Of a stretch of 57,856 bases of DNA, positions 1-6,660 are shown in pieces. The stretch comes from Pseudomonadota bacterium (GTDB taxonomy: Bacteria > Pseudomonadota > Gammaproteobacteria > Nitrosococcales > Methylophagaceae). The translations under genes and the position numbers were made by a program. Within the stretch, counting starts at the first letter, position 1. Each line of letters opens with the position of its first letter. Below the pieces are notes generated by a model that ran no database searches, was not told the origin of the DNA, and was given only the letters and a program-made list of their open reading frames with translations. Where the stretch lies: NCBI GenBank assembly GCA_030576275.1, contig JALIBN010000012.1, positions 190,507 to 248,362 of the forward strand, read 5' to 3'.

Positions 1-51
1 GATAGTGTTATTACAACAGAAAATGAAGAAACAAAAAACCGGAGAAATGTC

Positions 52-1167
52 ATGTTAATAGGTGTGCCTAAAGAGATTAAGAATAATGAGTACCGTGTTG
101 GCATGACACCAGGGGGGGTGCGCGAGTTAGTGAATGCTGGGCATCAGGTGCTGGTAGAGCATGATGCCGGTGCAGGTATCGGGTTAGCAGATACGGATTA
201 TCAACAAGCGGGCGCAATAATTGTGGCATTAGCCTGCGATATTTTTGCTCAAGCTGACATGATTGTAAAAGTGAAAGAGCCACAATTAGTAGAGCGTGCA
301 ATGCTGAGACCCTATCAAATTTTATTTACCTATTTGCATTTAGCTCCAGATCAACAACAAACCAAAGCGCTGGTGGAATCGGGTGCCATTTGCATCGCTT
401 ATGAAACTGTTACCGACAACGTTGGTGGTTTGCCACTATTAGCACCCATGAGTGAGGTCGCTGGCAGAATGGCTGTGCAAGTTGGTGCACATGCCTTAGA
501 AAAAACTCAAGGTGGCTTGGGTATTTTATTAGGCGGCGTACCCGGCGTTACCCCAGCAAAAGTTATAATCTTGGGCGGTGGAGTTGCTGGCCTCAATGCC
601 GCTAGAATGGCGATGGGTTTAGGTGCCGATGTCACGGTTATTGATAAATCCTTAGCTCGACTTAAAATACTGGATGAACAGTTTGGCCCGCGCTTAAAAA
701 CGCTTTATTCAACCACAGATACGATTGAGCAAGTCTTAAATGATGCTGATCTTATCATTGGAGCGGTGTTAGTAGCAGGCCGAACAGCCCCTAAATTAGT
801 GACAAAGGCCATGTTAGCTAACTTGAAGCCTGGTTCGGTATTAGTCGATATAGCAATTGATCAAGGCGGTTGTTTTGAAACATCAAAGCCCACTACTCAT
901 GATGATCCGACTTATGTTGTTGATGATATTATTCATTATTGTGTGGCTAATATGCCTGGCGGCGTCGCCCGGACCTCGACCTTTGCATTAACCAATGCAA
1001 CCTTACCGTTTGTTATTGAATTGGCCAATAAAGGTATACAACAAAGCTTGCAAGAAAATCGACACTTACGGGCTGGTGTTAATATTTTTCAGCATCACGT
1101 TACTTATCAGGCTGTTGCTGAGGCCCATGGCTATGTTCATACTGCACTTGAATCACTGATAAGCTGA
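52..1167 (+). CDS. ald: alanine dehydrogenase
   Basis: NAD-dependent alanine dehydrogenase (L-alanine + NAD to pyruvate, ammonia and NADH), 371 residues, the usual family length. The N-terminus MLIGVPKEIKNNEYRVGMTP is the family signature. A substrate-region lysine lies in VKVKEPQ and a histidine in YLHLAPD. A Rossmann dinucleotide motif GGGVAGLNAARMA lies near residues 175-190. The ATG follows a GGAG ribosome site at about 41-44. It may assimilate or release ammonia around the alanine/pyruvate node. The gene stands alone, convergent with the diguanylate cyclase. Identification is secure; the preferred direction in vivo is not visible. Confidence 0.95.
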   Translation: MLIGVPKEIKNNEYRVGMTPGGVRELVNAGHQVLVEHDAGAGIGLADTDYQQAGAIIVALACDIFAQADMIVKVKEPQLVERAMLRPYQILFTYLHLAPDQQQTKALVESGAICIAYETVTDNVGGLPLLAPMSEVAGRMAVQVGAHALEKTQGGLGILLGGVPGVTPAKVIILGGGVAGLNAARMAMGLGADVTVIDKSLARLKILDEQFGPRLKTLYSTTDTIEQVLNDADLIIGAVLVAGRTAPKLVTKAMLANLKPGSVLVDIAIDQGGCFETSKPTTHDDPTYVVDDIIHYCVANMPGGVARTSTFALTNATLPFVIELANKGIQQSLQENRHLRAGVNIFQHHVTYQAVAEAHGYVHTALESLIS

Positions 1168-1214
1168 GCATTGTTATGCCAAATACGCGGCCATGCATTT
1201 TGTCAAAGCTAAGC

Positions 1215-2480
1215 TTATGTTGTCAGATTCCTGCCATTTGACTTGGATTGATAAAGTGCTGCATCTGCTTTTTGAATCAGTTCACGAAGTAACTTCTCAT
1301 CTTGAAGCTGACTGGTACCAAGACTAATGGTAAAAGGTACTGACACTTTGTCATCTGAAAATATTGTATTTTCGATATAAGTTCGAATCTTCTCACAAAG
1401 CTCGACTGAGCCAGATAAGTCTGTTTCAGGTAATAATATTATAAATTCTTCACCTCCAAAATGAGCAAAAATATCACTTTCCCGAATCAGTCCATTTATC
1501 GAGTGCACGAGATGAATTAAGATTTCATCACCAATAATATGACCATAGGTATCATTGATGTGTTTGAAATTATCAATGTCGATCATGATTAGTGATAAAG
1601 GTTGTTTAGTTCGCTTTGCAATAGCAAGTATTTGTTGTGAAAGTTCAAAAAATGAGCGTCTATTTCTGATCTTGGTAAGAGGATCATGCCTAGATAATGT
1701 TTTGAACTCTTGATAATGCCGATGTAGTGTCTTTAACATTAAAATCAAGTAACCTACAAAGCTAATGCTTGCAACCGATAAACTGATAAATATATTAGTA
1801 AATAACTGATCTATTTCTTCGTTGACCTTGTTGATAGAACGCTTTGTTCGTTGGTTTAGCATCATCATAAATTCATCAATCGGTAGCATGATGGAGTGTT
1901 TTACTTGCAGGTATTTTTCTGAATACAGTAGTTCAATGGCTAATTGCTGGTTACGTACGCCTTGAATTGTGTATTGGCCATTTTCATCAATAAATACACC
2001 ATCCATTGCTTTGAAGGCTTGTTCTTCAAAATGCGCAAGAAAATTTGAGTGCTTTACTGACAAGGCAAGTTTTTTATACTCATCATCACTAAACGGGAGT
2101 TGTTCCATCGATTCTTGTAATGATTTTTTTGACTCTGGTGGGTGCGATAATGATCGGCTTGGCTCAGTCAAGTCCCAATAGATTTGCTCATAGTTTTTGG
2201 GTCGGTTTGCTTGACCATTACGAATGGCTAAAACGTTATGATAATTATCTTTATAGCGTTGATCACCAGTAACAACGAACATTCTGGCAAATTTTGTTAA
2301 ATCATCGGAACCTTGTCTTAATTCATCAGCTTTTAGAAACATTTCGTGTCGATTAGATTCAATATTTTTTAGTTCAATATTTAAGTCTTTTAATGAGCCT
2401 ATGTATAGCCATAATAATGCCGTAATCCCTAATATAAAAATAGCGATAATAGAGAAGATGAATTTTAGGTTTGTGCTCAT
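1215..2480 (-). CDS. membrane-anchored diguanylate cyclase (GGDEF)
   Basis: Synthesises cyclic di-GMP from two GTP. An N-terminal transmembrane helix (about residues 7-27) and a second near 236-258 enclose a periplasmic sensor region of about 200 residues that I do not recognise. A C-terminal GGDEF domain carries GGEEF at 342-346, so the active site looks intact. RESD at 333-336, five residues before GGEEF, is the RxxD product-inhibition site. There is no EAL domain. No operon partner is apparent; a Cache-domain protein lies 1.5 kb away. The catalytic call is strong; the ligand is unknown. Confidence 0.9.
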   Translation of the reverse strand: MSTNLKFIFSIIAIFILGITALLWLYIGSLKDLNIELKNIESNRHEMFLKADELRQGSDDLTKFARMFVVTGDQRYKDNYHNVLAIRNGQANRPKNYEQIYWDLTEPSRSLSHPPESKKSLQESMEQLPFSDDEYKKLALSVKHSNFLAHFEEQAFKAMDGVFIDENGQYTIQGVRNQQLAIELLYSEKYLQVKHSIMLPIDEFMMMLNQRTKRSINKVNEEIDQLFTNIFISLSVASISFVGYLILMLKTLHRHYQEFKTLSRHDPLTKIRNRRSFFELSQQILAIAKRTKQPLSLIMIDIDNFKHINDTYGHIIGDEILIHLVHSINGLIRESDIFAHFGGEEFIILLPETDLSGSVELCEKIRTYIENTIFSDDKVSVPFTISLGTSQLQDEKLLRELIQKADAALYQSKSNGRNLTT

Positions 2481-2929
2481 TAAGTTTATATCTTATGTGA
2501 TGACCAATAACTTACACCATTTTCTTATATTATAATGCTCTAATGAATTGCTATGTTATTAATAACCAGCTGTAACTGGCGGTTATATTGTCACCAAAGA
2601 TTCATAAGGCCTGCCTATCAACTAGTTGCCGAGTAGGTACAAGCCGACCCACCGTTTTAAATATTATGAGCATCATTAGTGGAGATGAGTCAGCAAATCA
2701 GGTCAAAGCACGTTAATTTATTCTTTGTAACAGCCTTAACTCCAAACACTTCTAGAACTATCCTTAGTGTCATTCAACATGAAATACGTCGCCACAAAAT
2801 AAGGCGTGGCTGGAAGTACATTAGTCAGTTAGACATTTCATTGTCAAAGACGTTATCTTAAATTAGCGAATAGAACTTTCTATAAAAATTTATGTCTTAA
2901 ATTTCTATTCTACAACAAGGCGAGTCAAA
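2481..2929. other. intergenic stretch, no supported gene
   Basis: Nearly 450 bases between the divergent diguanylate cyclase and glutathione peroxidase genes. It must contain both promoters; an AT-rich TATAAT-like hexamer occurs near 2529-2536. A 60-codon open frame at 2679-2861 (+) has no convincing ribosome site or family resemblance, so I do not call it a gene. Confidence 0.5.
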
Positions 2930-3463
2930 ATGAACCGATTATTAGCTGTCATATTTTTATCAATTTCGTCCCAAGCATTTGCATTAGAGAATTGTCCAGA
3001 CTACCTCAATTACGATCTACCTAAATTACATTCAAAAGAAACCGTTAATATTTGTGAAGTGGCTGCAGGTAAACCATTATTAGTGATCAATACTGCTAGT
3101 CATTGTGGTTATACAAAACAATTTGAAGGATTAGAAGCGCTACATCAAAAATACAAAGACCAAGGGCTGTTCGTTGTTGGCTTTGCAAGCAACGATTTTA
3201 ATCAAGAAGCCAAATCTGAAGAAGAGGCGGCAAAAGTCTGTCGTCAGAATTTTGGTGTTTCATTCACCATGGTGGCTCCGAGTTTTGTTAAAGGCGCTAG
3301 AGCTAATCCTGTGTTCGAGGTCATCAACCAACAGTCACAAGAACCGGGTTGGAATTTCAACAAATACCTCATCAATAAAGATGGTCAGGTAGTGAAACAT
3401 TTCTCGAGCCAAATTAAACCAAATTCAGAAGAACTAACAAAAGCAATTGAAGCGCTGATTTAA
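2930..3463 (+). CDS. exported glutathione peroxidase family protein
   Basis: Thiol peroxidase of the glutathione peroxidase family, which reduces peroxides using thioredoxin or glutathione. Residues 1-18 (MNRLLAVIFLSISSQAFA) form a signal peptide, so it should act in the periplasm. The peroxidatic cysteine is in NTASHCGYT. WNFNKYL supplies the family tryptophan. FNQEAK replaces the usual CNQFGGQEP block but keeps Gln. A second Cys in AAKVCRQNFGV sits where thioredoxin-dependent members have the resolving Cys. It is a single gene with its own terminator. Family is secure; the electron donor is inferred. Confidence 0.88.
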   Translation: MNRLLAVIFLSISSQAFALENCPDYLNYDLPKLHSKETVNICEVAAGKPLLVINTASHCGYTKQFEGLEALHQKYKDQGLFVVGFASNDFNQEAKSEEEAAKVCRQNFGVSFTMVAPSFVKGARANPVFEVINQQSQEPGWNFNKYLINKDGQVVKHFSSQIKPNSEELTKAIEALI

Positions 3464-3504
3464 TGGTGTATAAGAACTAAACAGTTATTTTGCACGTCCC
3501 TAAG

Positions 3505-3532
3505 GCCTGATCGGAAAGTGTCAGGCTTTTTT
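3505..3532 (+). terminator. rho-independent terminator after glutathione peroxidase
   Basis: Stem GCCTGA/TCAGGC (3505-3510 with 3521-3526) followed by six T. It lies about 40 bases after the peroxidase stop and touches the stop codon of the opposing small ORF. Confidence 0.75.
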
Positions 3533-3716
3533 ATGCCCAATCTCTAGCTAATGTCCCTCGCATGATGAAAACGTATAAGGCAGTAGCGCCAAATATAGCC
3601 CCCGATATGAATGCTAGTGTATTTGAAATTGATAATGCTGACCAAGCTCCTGCACCCATGTATATGTATGGTAGAGCATTATATGAAAATTGCAGTAACA
3701 TAATTTTAACATCCAT
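3531..3716 (-). CDS. small hydrophobic membrane protein (hypothetical)
   Basis: A 61-residue ORF with ATG start. It has two hydrophobic stretches (about 5-27 and 30-50), a positively charged end (MRGTLARDWA) and aromatic residues at likely membrane boundaries, as in small two-helix inner-membrane proteins. The ribosome site is weak (CTAGG). Its stop codon lies at the edge of the glutathione peroxidase terminator. I do not recognise a family and cannot exclude a chance ORF. Confidence 0.45.
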   Translation of the reverse strand: MDVKIMLLQFSYNALPYIYMGAGAWSALSISNTLAFISGAIFGATALYVFIMRGTLARDWA

Positions 3717-3862
3717 TGCCTAGATTAGGCTTGGCGTTACTCTTAGTAATGGAAAGTAGCAGCATTATTCAAGGTAAACGGTTAGTCAATGCTAATTGTT
3801 GTTTACTTGGTAGGTTTTTGCTGGTCAATTAACGCCATGACCAGATTTGAAGCATACCTCAC

Positions 3863-3896
3863 AAAAAAGCCTCAACACTAAAATCAATGCTGAGGC
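3863..3896 (-). terminator. terminator after the Cache-domain gene
   Basis: Read on the minus strand, a stem of about 10 bp (GCCTCA paired with TGAGGC, extended by G-T pairs) is followed by six T. It lies 34 bases past the stop of the 3930-4376 gene. Confidence 0.75.
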
Positions 3897-3929
3897 TCTG
3901 CTGTGTATGGTGGTAGGGGGATGGCCCTC

Positions 3930-4376
3930 CTATTCTTTGTAGATGCCACAATTAAATCGAAAGTCATCTACTAGAATGGTATATGTTGTTTTCTCATGTG
4001 TTGTACCCGTTAATGGATTAGGCCAGATATAATCAACCGAACCTCCATCGTTGCCAATTTGCATTATCTCTCTTCCAAAGAATTTCCCATTTTCATCTTT
4101 CAACTCCATTGTATCCGTGCCTACAAATTCTATATTGGCGCCATGGGCAACAACCAGACCGTTCTTATCATAAACAAAAACATATAGCTGGCCTCGACTA
4201 AGTTTTCCATTGGGATTGTTGATTTCAGTAAAGGTTTTCTCTTTCCCATTGGCCTTGTAGAAATCGACGGCCTCATTTATAAGTTGTTTTGCTTCCTCTG
4301 GAGTAGCTGCGATAGTAGTAAAAGAAGAAAATAGGAATGTAAGATATAGGAAAGTTGTTGCAATTTTTCTTAACAT
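3930..4376 (-). CDS. periplasmic single-Cache domain protein
   Basis: A 148-residue protein: signal peptide (MLRKIATTFLYLTF...IAA, residues 1-24) and one small Cache/PAS-like sensor domain. Diagnostic parts are EAVDFYKANGKEKTFTEINN, GQLYVFVYDKNGLVVAHG and FGREIMQ...GGSVDYIWPNP. Such domains bind small ligands, but here there is no membrane helix or output domain, so it is a free periplasmic binding or sensor protein. I chose ATG 4376 (AAGG upstream) over a TTG at 4409 that would put charged residues before the signal peptide. The partner is unknown. Confidence 0.75.
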   Translation of the reverse strand: MLRKIATTFLYLTFLFSSFTTIAATPEEAKQLINEAVDFYKANGKEKTFTEINNPNGKLSRGQLYVFVYDKNGLVVAHGANIEFVGTDTMELKDENGKFFGREIMQIGNDGGSVDYIWPNPLTGTTHEKTTYTILVDDFRFNCGIYKE

Positions 4377-4409
4377 TTTTAGTACCTTTATTTTAGGAGA
4401 GTTCAACAA

Positions 4410-5119
4410 GTATTATTGAGGTGATCATGTATATCACTGAAAATAATATATGTTATTAAATTTATATCGTCAAGATTACTATGGGTCATCGATTATTATC
4501 GGAGAGTTGCAATATATTACTTTTACCTTTTACTTATTTTGTGGCGCAAGATCGACCATTCTTGAGGTTCGATTAGATACTTTTTTCTATTTCGGTTGCA
4601 AGTGGGGTGCTTTTATTAAAGTAGTAGACAAAAAAGACCACTTTAATTCAAAGAGTTTGATTTATAAGGGCTTGAACCTTGAGAAAAAGGGTCGTGAATA
4701 ACAGCTGTCACATACTCATGCATCACTAAACTAAAGAGAAGTCACGTGTAAATTTCATTGCTCAGCATGGAAATTCAAAATTCGACCGTAATCGAAGCTG
4801 ATTAATTACCCTCTTATACATCACTGCACTAAGCTGAAGCAATATAATGGGTTTCCCAAAGTGAACGGCGAACTATAAGCCGAAACCTAGTGCAAATGCC
4901 CCTCTTTTTCAGCTATCAAAATTTAACCCTGAGGCATGGTTGCTAACGCTTGTAGCCCCTGAATTTAGCTAATTAAGTCAGAATCGTTACCGGTACGGCG
5001 AAAATGCTAAAAGTTTTAAGCGTTGATGTTAATTAGACACCTAAAGAAAGCCATTATCAAAATAAATAGCGCTGGTGCTGATTATCTGGCTTTGTGCTCA
5101 ATTGGTTCTATCGTCTTTG
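4410..5119. other. gene-poor stretch with tRNA-flank relic
   Basis: About 700 bases without a convincing gene. An 83-codon frame at 4450-4701 (+) overlaps the tRNA-flank repeat at 4557-4697 and ends inside the tRNA-like relic, so I consider it fortuitous. From 4700 to 5119 I see no gene, RNA or strong hairpin. Confidence 0.5.
4557..4697 (-). repeat. diverged direct repeat, copy A: relic of tRNA-Ile2 3' end and its flank
   Basis: About 140 bases align, with many substitutions and gaps, to 6464-6619. Shared stretches include GGTTGCAAGTG, TAAAGTA.TAG.CAAAAAA, GACC, TTTAT and, inside the tRNA, CTTGAACCTTG followed by AAAGGG. About 12 bases matching the acceptor/CCA end are missing in copy A, so no functional tRNA is encoded. 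The order of shared blocks is the same in both copies. Likely an old duplication or a remnant attachment site. Confidence 0.6.
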
Positions 5120-5515
5120 TCAGGCAAAGCTTTGTTTTCGGCGCTCAGAGCTGTTGCTACGATGCTCTTTAGCATTATAAACACCTGTCATTACGAGACT
5201 TGGGTATCGACGGTCACTCCCAGAGCGGCGATCGTCATGATGAAGGTAGCTACACGTACATGTTGGATTAGTACATCCATGGATAGGCAGCGCAGTAATT
5301 TCACTCGGTAAAAATCTTTTCCCTTCGAGCCTACTCACGGGGCCACACGCTTGTGAGCAAAGATGAATGCTCGTGCCATGATATTTTTTTGCTTGGGGCT
5401 TGGCAGAGGATGTACTTTTATGATTCTGAACTAAACGGGTATTAGAATGGCGATGCAACCAGTACAAAACAATGCAGAGTAATACCAGAATAAATAAAAA
5501 TAATAAGTTTTCCAT
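5120..5515 (-). CDS. membrane-anchored Cys-rich conserved protein (unknown function)
   Basis: 131 residues. An N-terminal transmembrane helix (4-20) is followed by a basic, Ser/Lys-rich linker and a conserved-looking core: CSQACGPVSRLEGKRFLPSE, then LPIHGC, CTCSYLH and DDRRSGSDRR. The C-x-C-x-Y-x-H ... DRR arrangement recalls small uncharacterised gammaproteobacterial proteins, but I cannot name a family. The cysteines and histidine could bind metal (inference). A good ribosome site (AAGGAG) precedes the ATG. It lies downstream of pqqA on the same strand but beyond the pqqA terminator. Confidence 0.75.
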   Translation of the reverse strand: MENLLFLFILVLLCIVLYWLHRHSNTRLVQNHKSTSSAKPQAKKYHGTSIHLCSQACGPVSRLEGKRFLPSEITALPIHGCTNPTCTCSYLHHDDRRSGSDRRYPSLVMTGVYNAKEHRSNSSERRKQSFA

Positions 5516-5953
5516 GATTCCTTACTCCTTTTCAAGTAGGGAAGGATCACATTATAATGATGTGAATAACAAAGTTAGGGATTAATAGACTAAGGCTTTA
5601 ACTTGTTATCTTAATATACTCCAATTTTTATTTGATGTAACCCCACACATGAATTATCGTTAAAGGGTTTTCAACCGCACACAAAATTATTCATAGTACC
5701 TGGACAAATACGATATTAAAATTGCTTATCCCTCAGGCCAAAATTCAAAACAACATCATTAAATCTTAGAGTAGATCAACTCATCAAAGCATATAGTGCT
5801 GCTAATGGGACGAGATCTCACCGTATTGGCACGTTAGCGCCGAATTTTTCATTTAGTATTTCAAGTAGCATTTAACCGATGGTTAACAGCTTTTCAGTGC
5901 GTCACTTAAATGGAAGCTCTGATTTACTCAACAATTACAGATGCTTATGACAT
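5516..5953. other. intergenic stretch between pqqA terminator and the Cys-rich gene
   Basis: No gene I can support. On the minus strand around 5740-5890 several short frames could be pieces of a decayed coding sequence interrupted by stops, but I recognise no family. Confidence 0.4.
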
Positions 5954-5990
5954 AAAAAAGCCTCAGTAGACTTAGCTACTGAGGCTTTTT
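5954..5990 (-). terminator. terminator of pqqA
   Basis: Near-perfect hairpin: AAAAAGCCTCAGTAG pairs with CTACTGAGGCTTTTT around a short loop. It ends 25 bases after the pqqA stop and has an oligo-T run when read on the minus strand. It makes pqqA a one-gene transcription unit. Confidence 0.85.
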
Positions 5991-6014
5991 AGGAGCTTTT
6001 TGTAATCTTAAATT

Positions 6015-6086
6015 TTAACGATTGCAGATGTACATTGTCACTTCAAAGCCGAAACGCATATCTGAATACTCTGGTTTAGTCCACAT
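6015..6086 (-). CDS. pqqA: PqqA, PQQ precursor peptide (orphan copy)
   Basis: A 23-residue peptide starting [16 protein letters not shown] and ending TMYICNR, a clear match to PqqA. Glu15 and Tyr19 are the residues that PqqE cross-links with PqqD to form pyrroloquinoline quinone, the cofactor of methanol dehydrogenases. A very strong ribosome site (GGAGGTGAT) lies just upstream. No pqqBCDE genes follow: a terminator comes first, then an unrelated gene 500 bases on. Some methylotrophs carry extra pqqA copies (family knowledge), which fits. The Cys at position 21 near the C-terminus is a minor oddity. Confidence 0.93.
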   Translation of the reverse strand: MWTKPEYSDMRFGFEVTMYICNR

Positions 6087-6287
6087 AGTGATCACCTCCT
6101 CTTTTGAATGAATGTTGTTTACGACTCATATATTACATAACACATATCAATAAAAGTATCGGGTATTTGCTTGATTGGAGTCAGGATTTTTCTGAGACAT
6201 CTCTTGGCCCTGCTTTCTTTGAAAAAGGTGCCAGTGGGTACGCCATGAGCAATAGATATTATCAAGCCACCCCCATCACTATAACTA

Positions 6288-6365
6288 TTATACTGAACTA
6301 GCAACCATGACTAGATAACATACCAATGTAGCGCACAGCCCTGTTTCTAGTAGGAACTTACTCAT
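6288..6365 (-). CDS. possible 25-residue hydrophobic peptide
   Basis: ATG with GGAGATGAT a few bases upstream, encoding MSKFLLETGLCATLVCYLVM followed by VASSV and a TAA. It would form one membrane-spanning segment. It lies 200 bases upstream of pqqA on the same strand. Evidence is only the ribosome site and the hydrophobic composition; it may be chance. Confidence 0.3.
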   Translation of the reverse strand: MSKFLLETGLCATLVCYLVMVASSV

Positions 6366-6463
6366 ATCATCTCCAATACATTTAAGATACGGTGATGTTT
6401 CGTGGAGGTTGTTGCTGCTAAACCATGTTTTGTGTATGTTGCGCAAGGTTGATTATTCTCAAT

Positions 6464-6619
6464 CATTCTTAAGGTGCGAATAGATGGTTTTTTAATAGTG
6501 GTTGCAAGTGAGTTGCACAGCTAAAGTAATAGGCAAAAAAAAGACCTACATTTAACTGTAAGTCTTTTATTTATATGGTGGGCCTACAAGGACTTGAACC
6601 TTGGACAAAGGGATTATGA
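6464..6619 (-). repeat. diverged direct repeat, copy B: 3' part of intact tRNA-Ile2 and its flank
   Basis: Counterpart of 4557-4697. It covers the terminator of the rpoD operon and the T-arm and acceptor side of the functional tRNA. The 1.8 kb between the copies holds the Cys-rich protein gene and pqqA. Confidence 0.6.
6535..6569 (-). terminator. terminator of the rpsU-yqeY-dnaG-rpoD-tRNA operon
   Basis: On the minus strand AAGACTTACA pairs with TGTAGGTCTT (one T-G pair) and is followed by eight T, directly downstream of the tRNA CCA end. Confidence 0.8.
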
Positions 6620-6652
6620 GTCCCCTGCTCTAACCAACTGAGCTATAGGCCC
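6576..6652 (-). tRNA. tRNA-Ile2 (CAU anticodon, lysidine type)
   Basis: A 77-base tRNA with encoded CCA. Acceptor GGGCCTA pairs with TAGGCCC; D-arm GCTCAGTTGGTTAGAGC; anticodon loop CTCATAA; T-loop GGTTCAAGTCC. The anticodon is CAU, so it could be read as Met, but C4 and C5 in the acceptor stem (CC, as in E. coli Ile2, instead of UA in elongator Met) and its place after rpoD, where ileX lies in enterics, favour the TilS-modified Ile2 reading AUA. It starts 8 bases after the rpoD stop, so it is probably processed from the rpoD message. Confidence 0.88.
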
Positions 6653-6660
6653 GAAACTTT

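Noticed and set aside
2679-2861. 60-codon frame in the gap before glutathione peroxidase
   Set aside because: No ribosome site at proper spacing and no recognisable family; probably chance.
4450-4701. 83-codon frame on the plus strand
   Set aside because: It lies across the tRNA-flank repeat and ends in the tRNA relic; no ribosome site and no protein-like pattern.
5740-5890. Minus-strand fragments resembling a decayed gene
   Set aside because: Several short frames interrupted by stops; no family could be recognised, so not called a pseudogene.
6119-6304. 61-codon minus-strand frame upstream of pqqA
   Set aside because: Starts at TTG without a ribosome site and overlaps the better-supported small peptide and pqqA leader; composition not convincing.
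6576-6652. Reading the CAU tRNA as elongator Met
   Set aside because: Acceptor-stem C4-C5 and the position after rpoD match the lysidine-type tRNA-Ile2.
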